This document shows, in pieces, positions 1-8,663 of a DNA stretch of 64,000 nucleotides. The stretch lies in the NCBI GenBank assembly GCA_023379355.1, contig JAMCUD010000042.1:87805-151804 (forward strand), read 5' to 3'. Every line of letters begins with the position of its first letter. The stretch's first letter is position 1. Origin of the DNA: Thermoplasmatota archaeon. GTDB lineage: Archaea > Thermoplasmatota > Thermoplasmata > Thermoplasmatales > Thermoplasmataceae. The position numbers and the translations under genes were made by a program. Under the pieces are notes generated by a model. It was not told the origin of the DNA, made no database searches, and saw only the letters and a program-made list of their open reading frames with translations.

Positions 1-2
1 AC

Positions 3-1175
3 AAAGTTACTACCGAGGCGCTGGAACGTGTCAGGACTGAACGTGACATCGGTCAGGACTTCACCAGAAAATACCAGGGGAAGGAAGTGAAGCTTAAATT
101 CAAGAACCCCAACAGGAACCTTGTGAAGTTCCACTACTATGACACAATTTCTGATAATTTCACGGTGGAGGGAGACTTTGAGGGTGAGATAGCACTTGCC
201 CCCGGTGAGGAAAAAACAGTGACATATAGCCTGAAACCCCTCTCCATTGGAAAGTATGAGATCGGGCCCCTGAAACTTTACTCTGAAGATCCAATGAAGC
301 TCTGTGTGGAAAATGTGGAGATCGAAAAGGCAGATACCGTCAGGGTCGGGCCCTCAATGTCCGATGTTTTCACCCAGAGGAGCGAGAGACTAAGTAACTT
401 CCTGTTCACCGTGGGCATTCACTTCTCAAGAAAAAGTGGACAGGGTTATGATTTCTATGGAATACGGCAGTATGTGGAATCCGACGATTTTAGATATGTA
501 GCGTGGAACAGGTATGGAGCAATCAATGGTGATGATCTCTACATAAAGCAGATGGAGGAGGAAAGGCAGATAGATGTGTATTTCGTTGTTGATTACAGCA
601 TAAACGTCAATGTTGGTTATGGGGGTGTCAGGATGTATGACCGGGTCATCTCAACAATTATCAACTCTGCATATTCTATACTCAAAAATAGAGACAGGGT
701 GGGGTTCCAGCTTATTTCTTCAGATGTGGATGTATTCATCCCTGCCAGGAAATCCGATGAAGGGATAAAGAGCCTGGAAAAGCATGTAGCCGATCTCAGA
801 CCAAAGGGCCAGTTTGACATTTCAACAGTAATGAAGACTATCAGGAAGAATTTCAAGAAGAACTCAGTGGTTTTCATAATATCTCCATTTTCTGAACCCG
901 AGCATTTCATTATTTCAAATAGAAAACAGTTCAATACGGGCCACCCCACTTATCTTTTCATCCCGGACAGATACGATTTTGAGCCGCCCAGCACTACAGA
1001 GGTTGGAAGAAAACTTCTCATGAGCCTTGAGATAAAGCAACGCAAGAACCTCAAGGCAATCACCTCATTTTTCAATGGGGTCGGTATCAAGGCGGTGGTT
1101 GCCAGAGACAGGGAATTGATCGCACGGATACTGGCTGAATACAGGTATGCCAGGACATTGAACCTGGGGAGCTGA
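3..1175 (+). CDS. DUF58 domain protein (5' end missing)
   Basis: The reading frame is open from base 3, and the residues before the first possible internal GTG (87) continue the same beta-rich N-terminal region, so the true start lies upstream of the window. The first ~110 residues form a beta-sandwich-like region. A DUF58 core follows, with a Y-G-I-R-x-Y segment, a W-N-R patch and a VWA-like half with the DYSIN motif near residue 175 of the GTG-started form. DUF58 proteins usually sit beside a MoxR AAA+ ATPase and membrane proteins and are thought to act in assembly or maturation of envelope or metal-binding proteins. The next gene starts 2 nt after the stop and encodes a membrane protein, which fits such an operon. 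MoxR would be outside the window. The exact role is unknown. Confidence 0.85.
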   Translation, partial: KVTTEALERVRTERDIGQDFTRKYQGKEVKLKFKNPNRNLVKFHYYDTISDNFTVEGDFEGEIALAPGEEKTVTYSLKPLSIGKYEIGPLKLYSEDPMKLCVENVEIEKADTVRVGPSMSDVFTQRSERLSNFLFTVGIHFSRKSGQGYDFYGIRQYVESDDFRYVAWNRYGAINGDDLYIKQMEEERQIDVYFVVDYSINVNVGYGGVRMYDRVISTIINSAYSILKNRDRVGFQLISSDVDVFIPARKSDEGIKSLEKHVADLRPKGQFDISTVMKTIRKNFKKNSVVFIISPFSEPEHFIISNRKQFNTGHPTYLFIPDRYDFEPPSTTEVGRKLLMSLEIKQRKNLKAITSFFNGVGIKAVVARDRELIARILAEYRYARTLNLGS

Positions 1176-1177
1176 TA

Positions 1178-2053
1178 ATGAGGCTTGAAAATTCGAAATA
1201 TGTTTTGAACTTCATGATTCTCCTGCCATCCATAGTTCTCTTCTTCTATGTTATCCCAGAACTATACCTGGTGCTTTATCTTGTACCATTCATAATTCTT
1301 TCATTAATGCCCATAATTAAGAGGCTGATTCCCTCAAGATTCAGGAAGGGATTTTACTACTATGTGGCAACTGTAGTTCTTGTACTGGTACTTTTAACGC
1401 TTCTTGTAAAGATTTCTGTACTTCCACTGGTCTGGTATGACAGATATTTCATGATACCGCTTACAGAGCAGACCTTTCTCACGATCTTCATATCGATCTC
1501 AACTGCCTCAATCATCGAAGGTATTCTGTCCGAATCCCTTAACAGGGCAGTTTCATCACTTTTTGTATCTATACTTCCACTGTTGGATCAGGTTTTTGCT
1601 GTTTTCCTGACGACCAATGGTCTTTCCTACTTTTCCGCTCTCGGAGAGGCTTATTCGTACCAGTTTATTTCAATACTGGCCCTGGTCTTTACAGGGTCTA
1701 CAAATATTGACGGAAACAGTTTCCCGCCTCCCCTGTCTACATTCCAGTCTCCCCTGAACAATTTTGTACTTGTGGCAATGATAATATCCATAATAGGCTT
1801 CATTCTATATTTCATACTGATAAAGGAAACGAAGCACCGGTCCGAGGCAGTTTCCCTGATTTCCATGCCTATCCTTGCCGGTGCAGTTATTGGAGTCATA
1901 ACCTTCCTGGCCATTGTTGAACTGGAATCCCTGAATCTTCAACTCCTGGGAGGTTCTGTTGCAATACTGGCGACCGTGATATACATGGCAAGGTCCTCGC
2001 CGGAGAGGAGGAGATCAAGAAGGCTCAAGAGAAGCAGGGTTAATAGTCGCTGA
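1178..2053 (+). CDS. polytopic membrane protein, DUF58 operon partner
   Basis: A 291-residue protein with about seven hydrophobic segments and a very basic C-terminal tail rich in Arg and Ser. The start ATG follows the DUF58 stop by 2 nt and has a GGGGAG-type ribosome site inside the end of that gene, so the two are almost certainly co-transcribed. I recognise no enzyme motif. Membrane proteins of unrelated sequence often accompany DUF58/MoxR modules, so a role as membrane anchor or scaffold of that module is plausible inference. The following deaminase gene begins 15 nt later and may belong to the same transcript without sharing function. Confidence 0.75.
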   Translation: MRLENSKYVLNFMILLPSIVLFFYVIPELYLVLYLVPFIILSLMPIIKRLIPSRFRKGFYYYVATVVLVLVLLTLLVKISVLPLVWYDRYFMIPLTEQTFLTIFISISTASIIEGILSESLNRAVSSLFVSILPLLDQVFAVFLTTNGLSYFSALGEAYSYQFISILALVFTGSTNIDGNSFPPPLSTFQSPLNNFVLVAMIISIIGFILYFILIKETKHRSEAVSLISMPILAGAVIGVITFLAIVELESLNLQLLGGSVAILATVIYMARSSPERRRSRRLKRSRVNSR

Positions 2054-2068
2054 GTTGTTTCCCATTTC

Positions 2069-3328
2069 ATGAAAAGTACTCTTTTCCAGAATGGACTGAT
2101 CATAACGCAGGATTCAGGGAGGACAATAAGAAAGGGAAGCGTGCTGGTCAGTGGAAGCAGGATCGAGGAAGTCGGGGAAGTGACTTCATCGGCAGATACT
2201 GTTATAGACTGCACAGATCGTATTATAATGCCCGGATTTTTTAACACCCACTCCCATGTCGCAATGTCCCATCTCAAGGGGCTTCTGGATGACATCACCC
2301 TCCAGCAGTTTCTGGAAAAGACCTTCAGACTGGATGGAGATCGAACTGAAAAGGGAATTTACAACTCAGCAAGACTGGGCAGCCTGGAGATGATCTCTGC
2401 TGGCATCACCTCTTTCGTCGATCTTTATTATTCAGAGGATGTTATAGGGCGTGCAGCGGAGGATTCCGGAATCAGGGCTTTCCTGGCTTGGGTTACCCTG
2501 GATGTAGATAAGACCACACAGAAAAATAACCCCCTGGACAATGCTGAACACTTCATAACAAAAACCGGAAAGATCGGACTAATAACTCCCGGAATAGGGG
2601 TACAGGGAGTCTATGCTGCTGAGGATGAAGTTTTCCTGAAAGCAAAGGAGATTGCCAAAAAGCACCATACATTTTCGCACATTCATCTTGCAGAAACCAG
2701 AGAGGAGGTCTATGATTTCCTGAAGAAAGGGCCAAAAGACCGGCCAATTGAGCACCTTTACAAACTGGGATTCCTTGGGCCGGAACTGATTGCTGCCCAC
2801 TGCGTATGGGCAAACTCCAGCGAGATAAATTATCTCTCAAAAACCGGGACTAAGGTTTCATGGAACCCTGTCAGCAACAGCAAGCTGGCTGTGGGAGGAA
2901 TTGCCCCCGTTCCAGAAATGACCGATTCAGGAGTGAGCGTTAGCATCGGCACTGACAGTTCCGGAAGCAACAATTCTTTGGATATCCTGCAATCCATGAA
3001 GTTCGGTGCTCTTCAGGTTAAGAACCAGAGGTGGGATCCCAGATTCCTCAATGCCCAAAGGATACTTGATATGGCTACAATCAACGGGGCAGCCTCGGTG
3101 GGTAGAAATGACCTCGGCTCCATAGAGAAGGGGAAAACCGCCGATATAATCACCATAGGTATAAAAAACCCAAGAATGTGGCCCACAACCCAGGAGAATG
3201 CAGTGCAGAATGTCGTTTATTCCGCAGACTCCTCCTGTGTGCTGGAGGTGATGGTAAACGGAGTCCTGAGAAAGCAGAATGGTGAGACATTAGATGATTT
3301 CTACGTTTCCCAGGATTCACTCATATGA
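2069..3328 (+). CDS. mtaD: 5-methylthioadenosine/S-adenosylhomocysteine deaminase family amidohydrolase
   Basis: A 419-residue member of the amidohydrolase superfamily (ATZ/TRZ/MtaD branch). Metal-binding residues are visible: the HSH pair (His61, His63), His206 with Glu209 in HIHLAE, His244 in AAHC, and Asp296 in GTDSSG. Family enzymes deaminate the adenine of MTA, SAH or 5'-deoxyadenosine to the inosine form, which feeds nucleoside and methionine salvage in archaea that lack classical MTA phosphorylase routes. Length is normal for the family. No separate promoter is obvious in the 15-nt gap after the membrane protein, so read-through is likely. The preferred substrate among MTA, SAH and 5'-deoxyadenosine cannot be told from sequence. 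A GC-rich inverted repeat lies just after the stop codon. Confidence 0.85.
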   Translation: MKSTLFQNGLIITQDSGRTIRKGSVLVSGSRIEEVGEVTSSADTVIDCTDRIIMPGFFNTHSHVAMSHLKGLLDDITLQQFLEKTFRLDGDRTEKGIYNSARLGSLEMISAGITSFVDLYYSEDVIGRAAEDSGIRAFLAWVTLDVDKTTQKNNPLDNAEHFITKTGKIGLITPGIGVQGVYAAEDEVFLKAKEIAKKHHTFSHIHLAETREEVYDFLKKGPKDRPIEHLYKLGFLGPELIAAHCVWANSSEINYLSKTGTKVSWNPVSNSKLAVGGIAPVPEMTDSGVSVSIGTDSSGSNNSLDILQSMKFGALQVKNQRWDPRFLNAQRILDMATINGAASVGRNDLGSIEKGKTADIITIGIKNPRMWPTTQENAVQNVVYSADSSCVLEVMVNGVLRKQNGETLDDFYVSQDSLI

Positions 3329-3410
3329 TGCCGGCAGGCGTGAAAATATGAATCGTGCTGGGATTCCTGCCGTGGCTAAAACCGCTAATTCTATTCTGAA
3401 TAATGCATAG

Positions 3411-3422
3411 AAAATATTTAAG
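3411..3422 (+). promoter_or_regulatory. TATA-like promoter element for aIF5A
   Basis: The AT-rich element aaaatatttaag is centred about 33 nt before the ATG at 3450. This spacing gives a very short leader and supports the ATG at 3450 as the start codon. Confidence 0.6.
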
Positions 3423-3449
3423 GTACAACGAGATGTGGTTTGGAATTTC

Positions 3450-3839
3450 ATGAGTTGGCAGGAAGCCGAAGTTAGAGAATTAAAAGTTGGCAGATATATG
3501 CTTGTTGATGACTCCCCTTCTAAGATAATGGAAATAACAATGTCAAAACCCGGTAAGCACGGTGAAGCTAAGGCGAGGATCGTGGCGATCGGGATATTTG
3601 ACGGGCAGAAGAGAAGTGTAGTTTTCCCGGTCAAGCACAAGGTAAAGATACCTATGATAGAGAAGAAGAATGCGCAGGTCCTTTCCATTGCAAACAACGA
3701 AGTGCAGTTAATGGACTCTGAAACCTATGAGACATTCCTGGTGCAGGTCACCGCAGAAGAAGTTGCTCAGATTAAAGCTGGAACAGAGGTGTCCTATTGG
3801 GAAGCCATGGGAGTAAAGAAAATCATGCTTCAGAACTGA
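3450..3839 (+). CDS. eif5A: translation initiation factor 5A (hypusine-containing, aIF5A)
   Basis: A 129-residue protein with the archaeal/eukaryotic IF5A fold: an SH3-like N-terminal half and an OB-fold C-terminal half. Lys36 in the SKPGKHG loop is the residue that deoxyhypusine synthase modifies. The factor helps the ribosome through difficult peptide bonds. I chose the ATG at 3450 rather than a GTG at 3435, because homologues begin close to the W-x-x-A-E-V-R segment and because a TATA-like box at 3411-3422 places the transcript start close to this ATG. The agmatinase frame overlaps its 3' end. In many archaea aIF5A lies beside agmatinase, and polyamines supply the aminobutyl group for hypusine, so this pairing is functionally coherent. 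Confidence 0.95.
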   Translation: MSWQEAEVRELKVGRYMLVDDSPSKIMEITMSKPGKHGEAKARIVAIGIFDGQKRSVVFPVKHKVKIPMIEKKNAQVLSIANNEVQLMDSETYETFLVQVTAEEVAQIKAGTEVSYWEAMGVKKIMLQN

Positions 3840-4702
3840 GTGAATTTTTATCACTCAGGAAAATAGCCGATGCAACATCCTCGTACAGCAATTCAAAGTA
3901 TGTTATCTTTGGAGTTCCATTTGACTGCACCTCAAGTTTCAGGCGAGGTTCAAGAAAAGCACCTGCCTCCGTTAGAGAGGCCTACGATAACCTGGAATCT
4001 TTTGATTTCAACTACGGTGTCAATTACCCGGAAATTGAAGTATCCGATCTGGGGGATCTGACAGTAGGTGAAGACGCAGAGGAAGTTGTCAACGATGTTG
4101 AGAACGTTGTGAGGATGATAAGGTCAGACGGCAAGATACCAGTGATGATCGGAGGAGAGCATTCGATTACAGTTGGCGCAGTCAGGAATTTTACTGATTC
4201 GGTGTTTGTGGTTATAGATGCTCATTCGGATTTCCGTTTTGAGTATTTCGGAAACAGATTCAACCATGCCTGCGTGACACGACGCGCTCTTGAAATACTC
4301 GGACCTGGCAGATGTGTCTCCATAGGTACCCGTTCAGTATCGAGAGAGGAATATACCAGCACTGAATGGAAGGATGTGAGATTCATATCTGCAAGGGAAG
4401 TCCAGAAATCAGGCATTGACATTGCCCTGGAATATATCAGGTCAATGAAGCCCAAAAGCATCTACTTCTCAATAGACATGGATGGAATAGACCCATCCTA
4501 CGCACCAGGTGTCGGAACTCCTGAGCCTTACGGGCTTAAGGATACTGATGTCAGGGAACTTATAAACGAACTTGCACCAATTATTGATGGATTCGACGTA
4601 GTGGAGATGACTCCGGTTTACGACAACGGAAACACGTCTATGCTGGCAGCAAAACTTATACAGGACTTTATAGGAAGCAGGGAAGGAAAAAGAAAATTCT
4701 AG
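3797..4702 (+). CDS. speB: agmatinase (ureohydrolase family)
   Basis: A ~301-residue ureohydrolase that hydrolyses agmatine to putrescine and urea. The binuclear manganese ligands are visible: His122 in GGEHS, the D-x-H-x-D triplet at 141-145 (DAHSD), and Asp227/Asp229 in SIDMDGIDP. The APGVGTPEP loop is also typical. The only conventional start is TTG 3797, which overlaps the aIF5A gene by 43 nt. A shorter form would need a non-standard start, so the first ~20 residues are uncertain. The overlap implies translational coupling to aIF5A. The putrescine made here can feed the polyamine pool used for hypusination. The gene ends convergently with rpl10e. Confidence 0.9.
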   Translation: MGSHGSKENHASELSEFLSLRKIADATSSYSNSKYVIFGVPFDCTSSFRRGSRKAPASVREAYDNLESFDFNYGVNYPEIEVSDLGDLTVGEDAEEVVNDVENVVRMIRSDGKIPVMIGGEHSITVGAVRNFTDSVFVVIDAHSDFRFEYFGNRFNHACVTRRALEILGPGRCVSIGTRSVSREEYTSTEWKDVRFISAREVQKSGIDIALEYIRSMKPKSIYFSIDMDGIDPSYAPGVGTPEPYGLKDTDVRELINELAPIIDGFDVVEMTPVYDNGNTSMLAAKLIQDFIGSREGKRKF

Positions 4703-5229
4703 AGGCCCAGCTTTCCGGCCAGTTCTTTTCCCTTTGTAATCTCTATCTTGCAGGGTGTAGGTAATTTTATGGAAGCTTTGTGGAGCGCATCCCTCAGTTT
4801 CTTTGCTCTGTCAGGCGTAGTTCTTCCCACCATGATTATGTCACCGGCCTTGACACGGGCAGCAGTTCCGACAGCCTTTCCAAAGGCATTCCTCATCCCG
4901 CTTGAAATTCTATCTGCTCCTGCTCCGGTAGCCATCTTATGCTCCCTGATGACCTGATGAGGATAGGGCCTTATCTGCAGGAAATATGCATCCGGGGAAG
5001 CCCCTTCAAGCATCTTCCTGTTGACTGAAATCCTGGCAGCCTCAAGTGCAATATGCCTTATCTGACAGCTTTCATTGGCAATAAGTCTGAACTCAAGTTC
5101 AAAATCCCTGTTTTGATTTCCCTGAACGAAGGTTGTGATCTTCGGGTACGGGACACCACCCATGAATTCCTTCCTGGTATAGGCTGGTCCTGAAATCTTA
5201 GTATACATTCTAGCAGGTTTTGTTACCAT
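4699..5229 (-). CDS. rpl10e: ribosomal protein uL16 (archaeal L10e)
   Basis: A 176-residue archaeal/eukaryotic L10e protein of the large ribosomal subunit, which lies near the peptidyl-transferase centre and the A-site tRNA. Recognisable parts include the N-terminal R-x-Y-T-K-I-S-G-P-A-Y-T-R-K-E-F run, the Q-I-R-P-Y-P-H segment and the GMRNAFGK segment. It is transcribed from its own promoter, with a TATA-like box (complement of 5257-5270) ~34 nt before the ATG. Its stop codon shares the palindrome CTAG with the stop of the convergent agmatinase gene. Length is normal and nothing is missing. Confidence 0.96.
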   Translation of the reverse strand: MVTKPARMYTKISGPAYTRKEFMGGVPYPKITTFVQGNQNRDFELEFRLIANESCQIRHIALEAARISVNRKMLEGASPDAYFLQIRPYPHQVIREHKMATGAGADRISSGMRNAFGKAVGTAARVKAGDIIMVGRTTPDRAKKLRDALHKASIKLPTPCKIEITKGKELAGKLGL

Positions 5230-5494
5230 TTGAATCTCAATCCTGATTCCAAGTCACTATAAATATTAAGCGTTCTAACAGACAGGCTGTTATTTCCAAT
5301 AGCCTCACCTAATCCAAAAGGTGCTTGCAGAGAGTGGACCTGATTTCTTAAAGAGCTCCATTGCATCGATGCCATTGATATTGCGGCAAAACATTGTAAT
5401 GACCTTAATGCCCATTCCGGTATATTTTTAATTGTGGCTTTCCTGTAATTCATACAATTAATAACATTTTTATCGCTAATCCTCATCACCGAAC
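5230..5494. other. intergenic region with a possible winged-helix remnant
   Basis: This gap lies between the divergent rpl10e and the small AbrB-like gene. The minus strand holds a 36-codon frame (5415-5305). After a frame change it is followed by a stretch ending just inside rpl10e. Read together they loosely resemble a helix-turn-helix segment (K-K-S-G-P-L-S-A-S-T then S-V-R-T-L). No intact gene is supported. The rpl10e promoter and probably the promoter of the plus-strand AbrB-like gene (AT-rich run near 5456-5464) also lie here. Confidence 0.3.
5257..5270 (-). promoter_or_regulatory. TATA-like promoter element for rpl10e
   Basis: On the minus strand the element reads cttaatatttatag, centred ~34 nt upstream of the rpl10e ATG. 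No ribosome-binding site precedes the ATG, which suggests a leaderless or nearly leaderless mRNA. Confidence 0.6.
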
Positions 5495-5656
5495 ATGGCA
5501 AAAAAACTGCTTCTCGACGTTGCTCACATAACTTCCAGAGGGACTTCGTACAGGATAACGCTGCCGCAGAAGATCGTTAAAAAGCTGAATTTGGAACCAG
5601 ATGGCATTGTGGCCTTTTACGAAGACGGCGGCGTAAAGATAGAGAAACTGGACTGA
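5495..5656 (+). CDS. AbrB/SpoVT-like small DNA-binding protein
   Basis: A 53-residue protein that reads M-A-K-K-L-L-L-D-V, followed by a swapped-hairpin AbrB core: T-S-R-G-T-S-Y-R-I-T-L-P-Q-K-I, then a turn and K-L-N-L-E-P-D-G-I-V-A-F-Y. AbrB/MazE-type proteins dimerise and bind DNA as regulators or antitoxins. No toxin gene is adjacent, so a free-standing transcriptional regulator is more likely. The ATG at 5495 has an AT-rich promoter element about 35 nt upstream and no ribosome site, as in leaderless genes. The next gene, an MFS carrier, has its own promoter. Family assignment is from pattern only. Confidence 0.7.
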   Translation: MAKKLLLDVAHITSRGTSYRITLPQKIVKKLNLEPDGIVAFYEDGGVKIEKLD

Positions 5657-5730
5657 CTACAATCTATCGACTGTCCACGAAACACTCCACATCACGTCAT
5701 TTTTAAACCGGGTAGTTATTAGCTTCGTTT

Positions 5731-6840
5731 ATGGAAGGAAATGCACAGAAAGACTCCAACAGACTTTTTCTTAACAGCACTCTGTTTTCCTCTGGCTGGT
5801 TCACGCTTTCCTTCATATTTCCACTACTCCTCCTGAGGGAAGGGTACTCATATGAGACCATAGGCATACTGGGAATGGCAACCTCCGTCCCTTTTCCTGT
5901 GATTGCGGGGATTTACCTTTATTCGAGCAGGAGGATGATCCGCTTTGGAATAATCATGCCAGCACTGTTTCTGGCTGTAATGAGCCTCTCCCTGATATTC
6001 TTCTATTCAAGATTCCTGCTTTTTTTGGCCATTATCAGCGGTATCATTCAGGCTCCGTGGTGGATTTCAACGGAGATCAATCTTAACTCCCTTGAAAGCA
6101 GCAGAAACGCAGAAAAGTATTCAATCGGCTGGGGACTCCCCAATGCAGCCATTCCTGTAATAATGGGTTTCCTGCTGGAATTCTCACATGTATATGTGCT
6201 TCTTTTGATCACGGCTGCATTCTTCTCTCTTGCAACTCTGTTCTCACCACCAAATGGGGCGAAAACTAGGGTAATAAGGAAATCACGCGTAGAGCTAAGA
6301 TTCAGCCTGGCACTTTTGTTTACAGGCATGTTTTCTGGATTTCTTTACTATCTTCTGGAGCCCCTGATGCGCGATTCAGGGTTCAGCTACGGCCTGATAG
6401 GTATCATTATAGCCATTTACGGAATTTCCTCCGCTGTCTCCTATATTTCCCTTCATTACCTGCCTGATCTGAAACTGCGCAGCTATTCCATAATCTCTGC
6501 GATACTGGTAGCACCAGCCGGGATCTTAGGATTCTACTTTCAGATTCCAGCAATTGTACTTGTTGTGGTAATGGGAGGGTTGGGAGTGGCCCTTTCAATG
6601 TCAAAGATACTGTCCTATCTCATAACTCTGTACCCACCAAGAAAAGGGGTATTCTTCTATGAAACCTTCTTTGGTCTGGGTTTCATAGTGGGTTCGTACG
6701 GAATAGATACTTCGCTGGTGTACCTGGGAAGGCCTGTAATTCTTGTAATCACAATCTCCAGTGTTGCATATGCCCTTTATCTTGCACTTGATGGGCTTAA
6801 AGATCGGTCAGTTACGGTAGCCCCTGGCAACTCTCAGTGA
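5731..6840 (+). CDS. major facilitator superfamily transporter
   Basis: A 369-residue integral membrane protein with about ten to twelve hydrophobic helices in two halves, separated by a charged central loop near residues 175-190 (K-T-R-V-I-R-K-S-R-V-E). The overall plan is that of an MFS carrier. The usual G-x-x-x-D-x-x-G-R-R loop motif is degenerate (Y-S-S-R-R-M-I-R-F-G). Substrate cannot be inferred. The gene has its own AT-rich promoter (tttttaaac near 5700). It ends convergently, overlapping the 3' end of the zinc-ribbon membrane protein by 33 nt. Confidence 0.7.
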   Translation: MEGNAQKDSNRLFLNSTLFSSGWFTLSFIFPLLLLREGYSYETIGILGMATSVPFPVIAGIYLYSSRRMIRFGIIMPALFLAVMSLSLIFFYSRFLLFLAIISGIIQAPWWISTEINLNSLESSRNAEKYSIGWGLPNAAIPVIMGFLLEFSHVYVLLLITAAFFSLATLFSPPNGAKTRVIRKSRVELRFSLALLFTGMFSGFLYYLLEPLMRDSGFSYGLIGIIIAIYGISSAVSYISLHYLPDLKLRSYSIISAILVAPAGILGFYFQIPAIVLVVVMGGLGVALSMSKILSYLITLYPPRKGVFFYETFFGLGFIVGSYGIDTSLVYLGRPVILVITISSVAYALYLALDGLKDRSVTVAPGNSQ

Positions 6841-7896
6841 GATGTTTGGGTCACCAATTGCATCTTTATCTATCTCATGACCACATTTCATGCACTTCAT
6901 TGACATATTGTCGCCAAGCAGGAATGTCGCATTGCCGCATGTTGGGCATGAAGACCTTATAAAAAGGAGGGAAGACGCATCTCCGCCAACCGTTTCTTCT
7001 TTATGGGCTTCGACGCTCCTGCTGATTTCCTCGAATGTGTCACCAGTCCTGACGGGGCGAGACCCGGGATTCAGGGGAATGAAGGTGAATATTGCTACCA
7101 GGGCCAGTATGGAGAAGAAAAGAAGAACATAGGTCAATATTCCAGAATAGATCGAAGTTGCACCTGCTACAGAGATGAAGAGGTTGCTCATGGTAATGGA
7201 GAAATTCATGGTCATCCCTTTCAGGAAGCCCACCCGGATAAAAGCAACGTTCAGAAATGCAAATGTGATGAAGGTGCCAGCCAGTTCTAACGGTGTACCG
7301 CCGGAAAAAATGGCAATTGGCACAGCAGATACCAGTGAGATAAGTGCTGTATTTCGCATTGATATATCCATATCCAGAAATCTTGTTTCTGTGTTATGGT
7401 TTGTGAAAAGATAGTAGATCACAAGGACCAGTCCGAGAACAAGGAACTGAATCAGCGTTTCCACAAGAACAGATGAAGCGAGTACAAAGTTTTCAGATGC
7501 AACTGGAAGGTTATAGGGGAATGAGCTTGAGAGCGATGGGTTAATGTAACTTTCAATTTCTGAGAATGAAAGCTCCAAAAGTACGAAAATAACGAAATAT
7601 TTTCCATATTGCCAAGTGCTGTTTCCCCGTTTCCCGGTTCTGATCCGGTCTCCAGTGAAAAATGTCAGGACAGCCGCAAAAACAAGAGCAAAGGTAACTC
7701 CGAATATAAAGTAGGCAAATACTGGTGTGATGGTAAAATTGACCAATAGAAACTGTGAGGAACTCAACGCCTCTATTAATGGTAAATTTGAAACGCTGAT
7801 CAGGACCCCATAAACAAGAAGAAGTATATTGAAGATCAGAAAACCTATGGACAGGAAAGCCAGGATCTTTCCAAATGTTCCTTCAGGTTTTACCAT
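6808..7896 (-). CDS. membrane protein with C-terminal zinc ribbon
   Basis: A 362-residue protein with about eight hydrophobic segments in the first ~290 residues and a C-terminal soluble domain. The soluble part holds a zinc ribbon of two C-x2-C knuckles (C-P-T-C and C-M-K-C) about 14 residues apart. Soluble zinc ribbons on polytopic proteins are frequent in Thermoplasmatales and often have no assigned function. The start ATG follows the AlaX-like gene by 21 nt with a GGTGG ribosome site, so the two form an operon. No transport or enzyme motif was recognised. Confidence 0.7.
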   Translation of the reverse strand: MVKPEGTFGKILAFLSIGFLIFNILLLVYGVLISVSNLPLIEALSSSQFLLVNFTITPVFAYFIFGVTFALVFAAVLTFFTGDRIRTGKRGNSTWQYGKYFVIFVLLELSFSEIESYINPSLSSSFPYNLPVASENFVLASSVLVETLIQFLVLGLVLVIYYLFTNHNTETRFLDMDISMRNTALISLVSAVPIAIFSGGTPLELAGTFITFAFLNVAFIRVGFLKGMTMNFSITMSNLFISVAGATSIYSGILTYVLLFFSILALVAIFTFIPLNPGSRPVRTGDTFEEISRSVEAHKEETVGGDASSLLFIRSSCPTCGNATFLLGDNMSMKCMKCGHEIDKDAIGDPNISLRVARGYRN

Positions 7897-7917
7897 GTAT
7901 CCACCTATGAAACAGGG

Positions 7918-8631
7918 TTATTCAAGGGTTATGTTAATTCTCCTCGATATCTTACCCTTCACCAGGTTTGTCTTGAAATTGATTTTGCCAACCTCTGAAG
8001 TGCTGTTGACATTCGTCCCGTACTCCAGCTGATCCGGAACGCCATCAAGATGCATGATCCTGATAGACTCAAAATCAGGCACTGTAGATTTGCAAATCTT
8101 CATCATTTCCGCATCCTTCATGAACTGTTCCCTGGGGATCTGAGTAAATGTGACAGGCAGTTTCCTCTGGACAATCTCATTAGCTTTCTGGAATAGCTGG
8201 TTGACCATGTCTTCCGTAATATTGTCAAGCTCAAGATCCATCCATGCGGAATCGTCATATGTCTGATTGATCCTTACAGTTGCACTGAACATGCTATAAG
8301 AAAGGCCCATCAGTATTTTCAGCGCTGTTCTGAATCTCATGTGCATGTATCTGACGTCCCAGTCAAGAATCTGATGGGCAGACTTACCGTCTACATCATC
8401 CGGGAAGGTATCATGCGACATGAGATGAATGCTGTCTCCGTCGAGCCAGGTATCAACAACCACGTACTCTCTGCCCTCAATTATTACCTTTCCCCTGTCA
8501 TTGGGCTGACCATGTCCTGTCGGGAAAAATATGCTCCTGTCAAGTATAAGGTCCGTGAACTCATGCCAGACCACTTTGGAATCCGCTTCCTTCTCATACT
8601 GGTCTTTCAGGAATAAAAAATCCGTATTCAT
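7918..8631 (-). CDS. AlaX-like (alanyl-tRNA editing domain) protein lacking the zinc ligands
   Basis: A 237-residue homologue of AlaX/AlaRS second-additional domains, which normally hydrolyse Ser-tRNA(Ala) or Gly-tRNA(Ala). The fold is recognisable: L-D-R-S-I-F-F-P-T-G-H-G-Q-P-N-D-R-G near residues 30-47 (usual GGGQ is GHGQ), the M-R-F-R-T-A-L-K-I-L helix, and the C-terminal G-T-N-V-N-S-T-S-E-V-G segment. The zinc site of true AlaX is H-x3-H plus C-x3-H. Here these positions are Arg101, Lys105, Glu203 and Asn207, so all four ligands are replaced. It probably cannot edit by the zinc mechanism and may bind tRNA or have another role. Its promoter lies at 8648-8663, and it leads a two-gene operon. 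Confidence 0.8.
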   Translation of the reverse strand: MNTDFLFLKDQYEKEADSKVVWHEFTDLILDRSIFFPTGHGQPNDRGKVIIEGREYVVVDTWLDGDSIHLMSHDTFPDDVDGKSAHQILDWDVRYMHMRFRTALKILMGLSYSMFSATVRINQTYDDSAWMDLELDNITEDMVNQLFQKANEIVQRKLPVTFTQIPREQFMKDAEMMKICKSTVPDFESIRIMHLDGVPDQLEYGTNVNSTSEVGKINFKTNLVKGKISRRINITLE

Positions 8632-8647
8632 TATTACCCTAACGCAC

Positions 8648-8663
8648 TTACATATAAAATTTT
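8648..8663 (-). promoter_or_regulatory. TATA-like promoter element for the AlaX-like operon
   Basis: On the minus strand the element reads aaattttatatgtaag, centred about 25 nt upstream of the ATG at 8631, as expected for a leaderless transcript. Confidence 0.65.
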
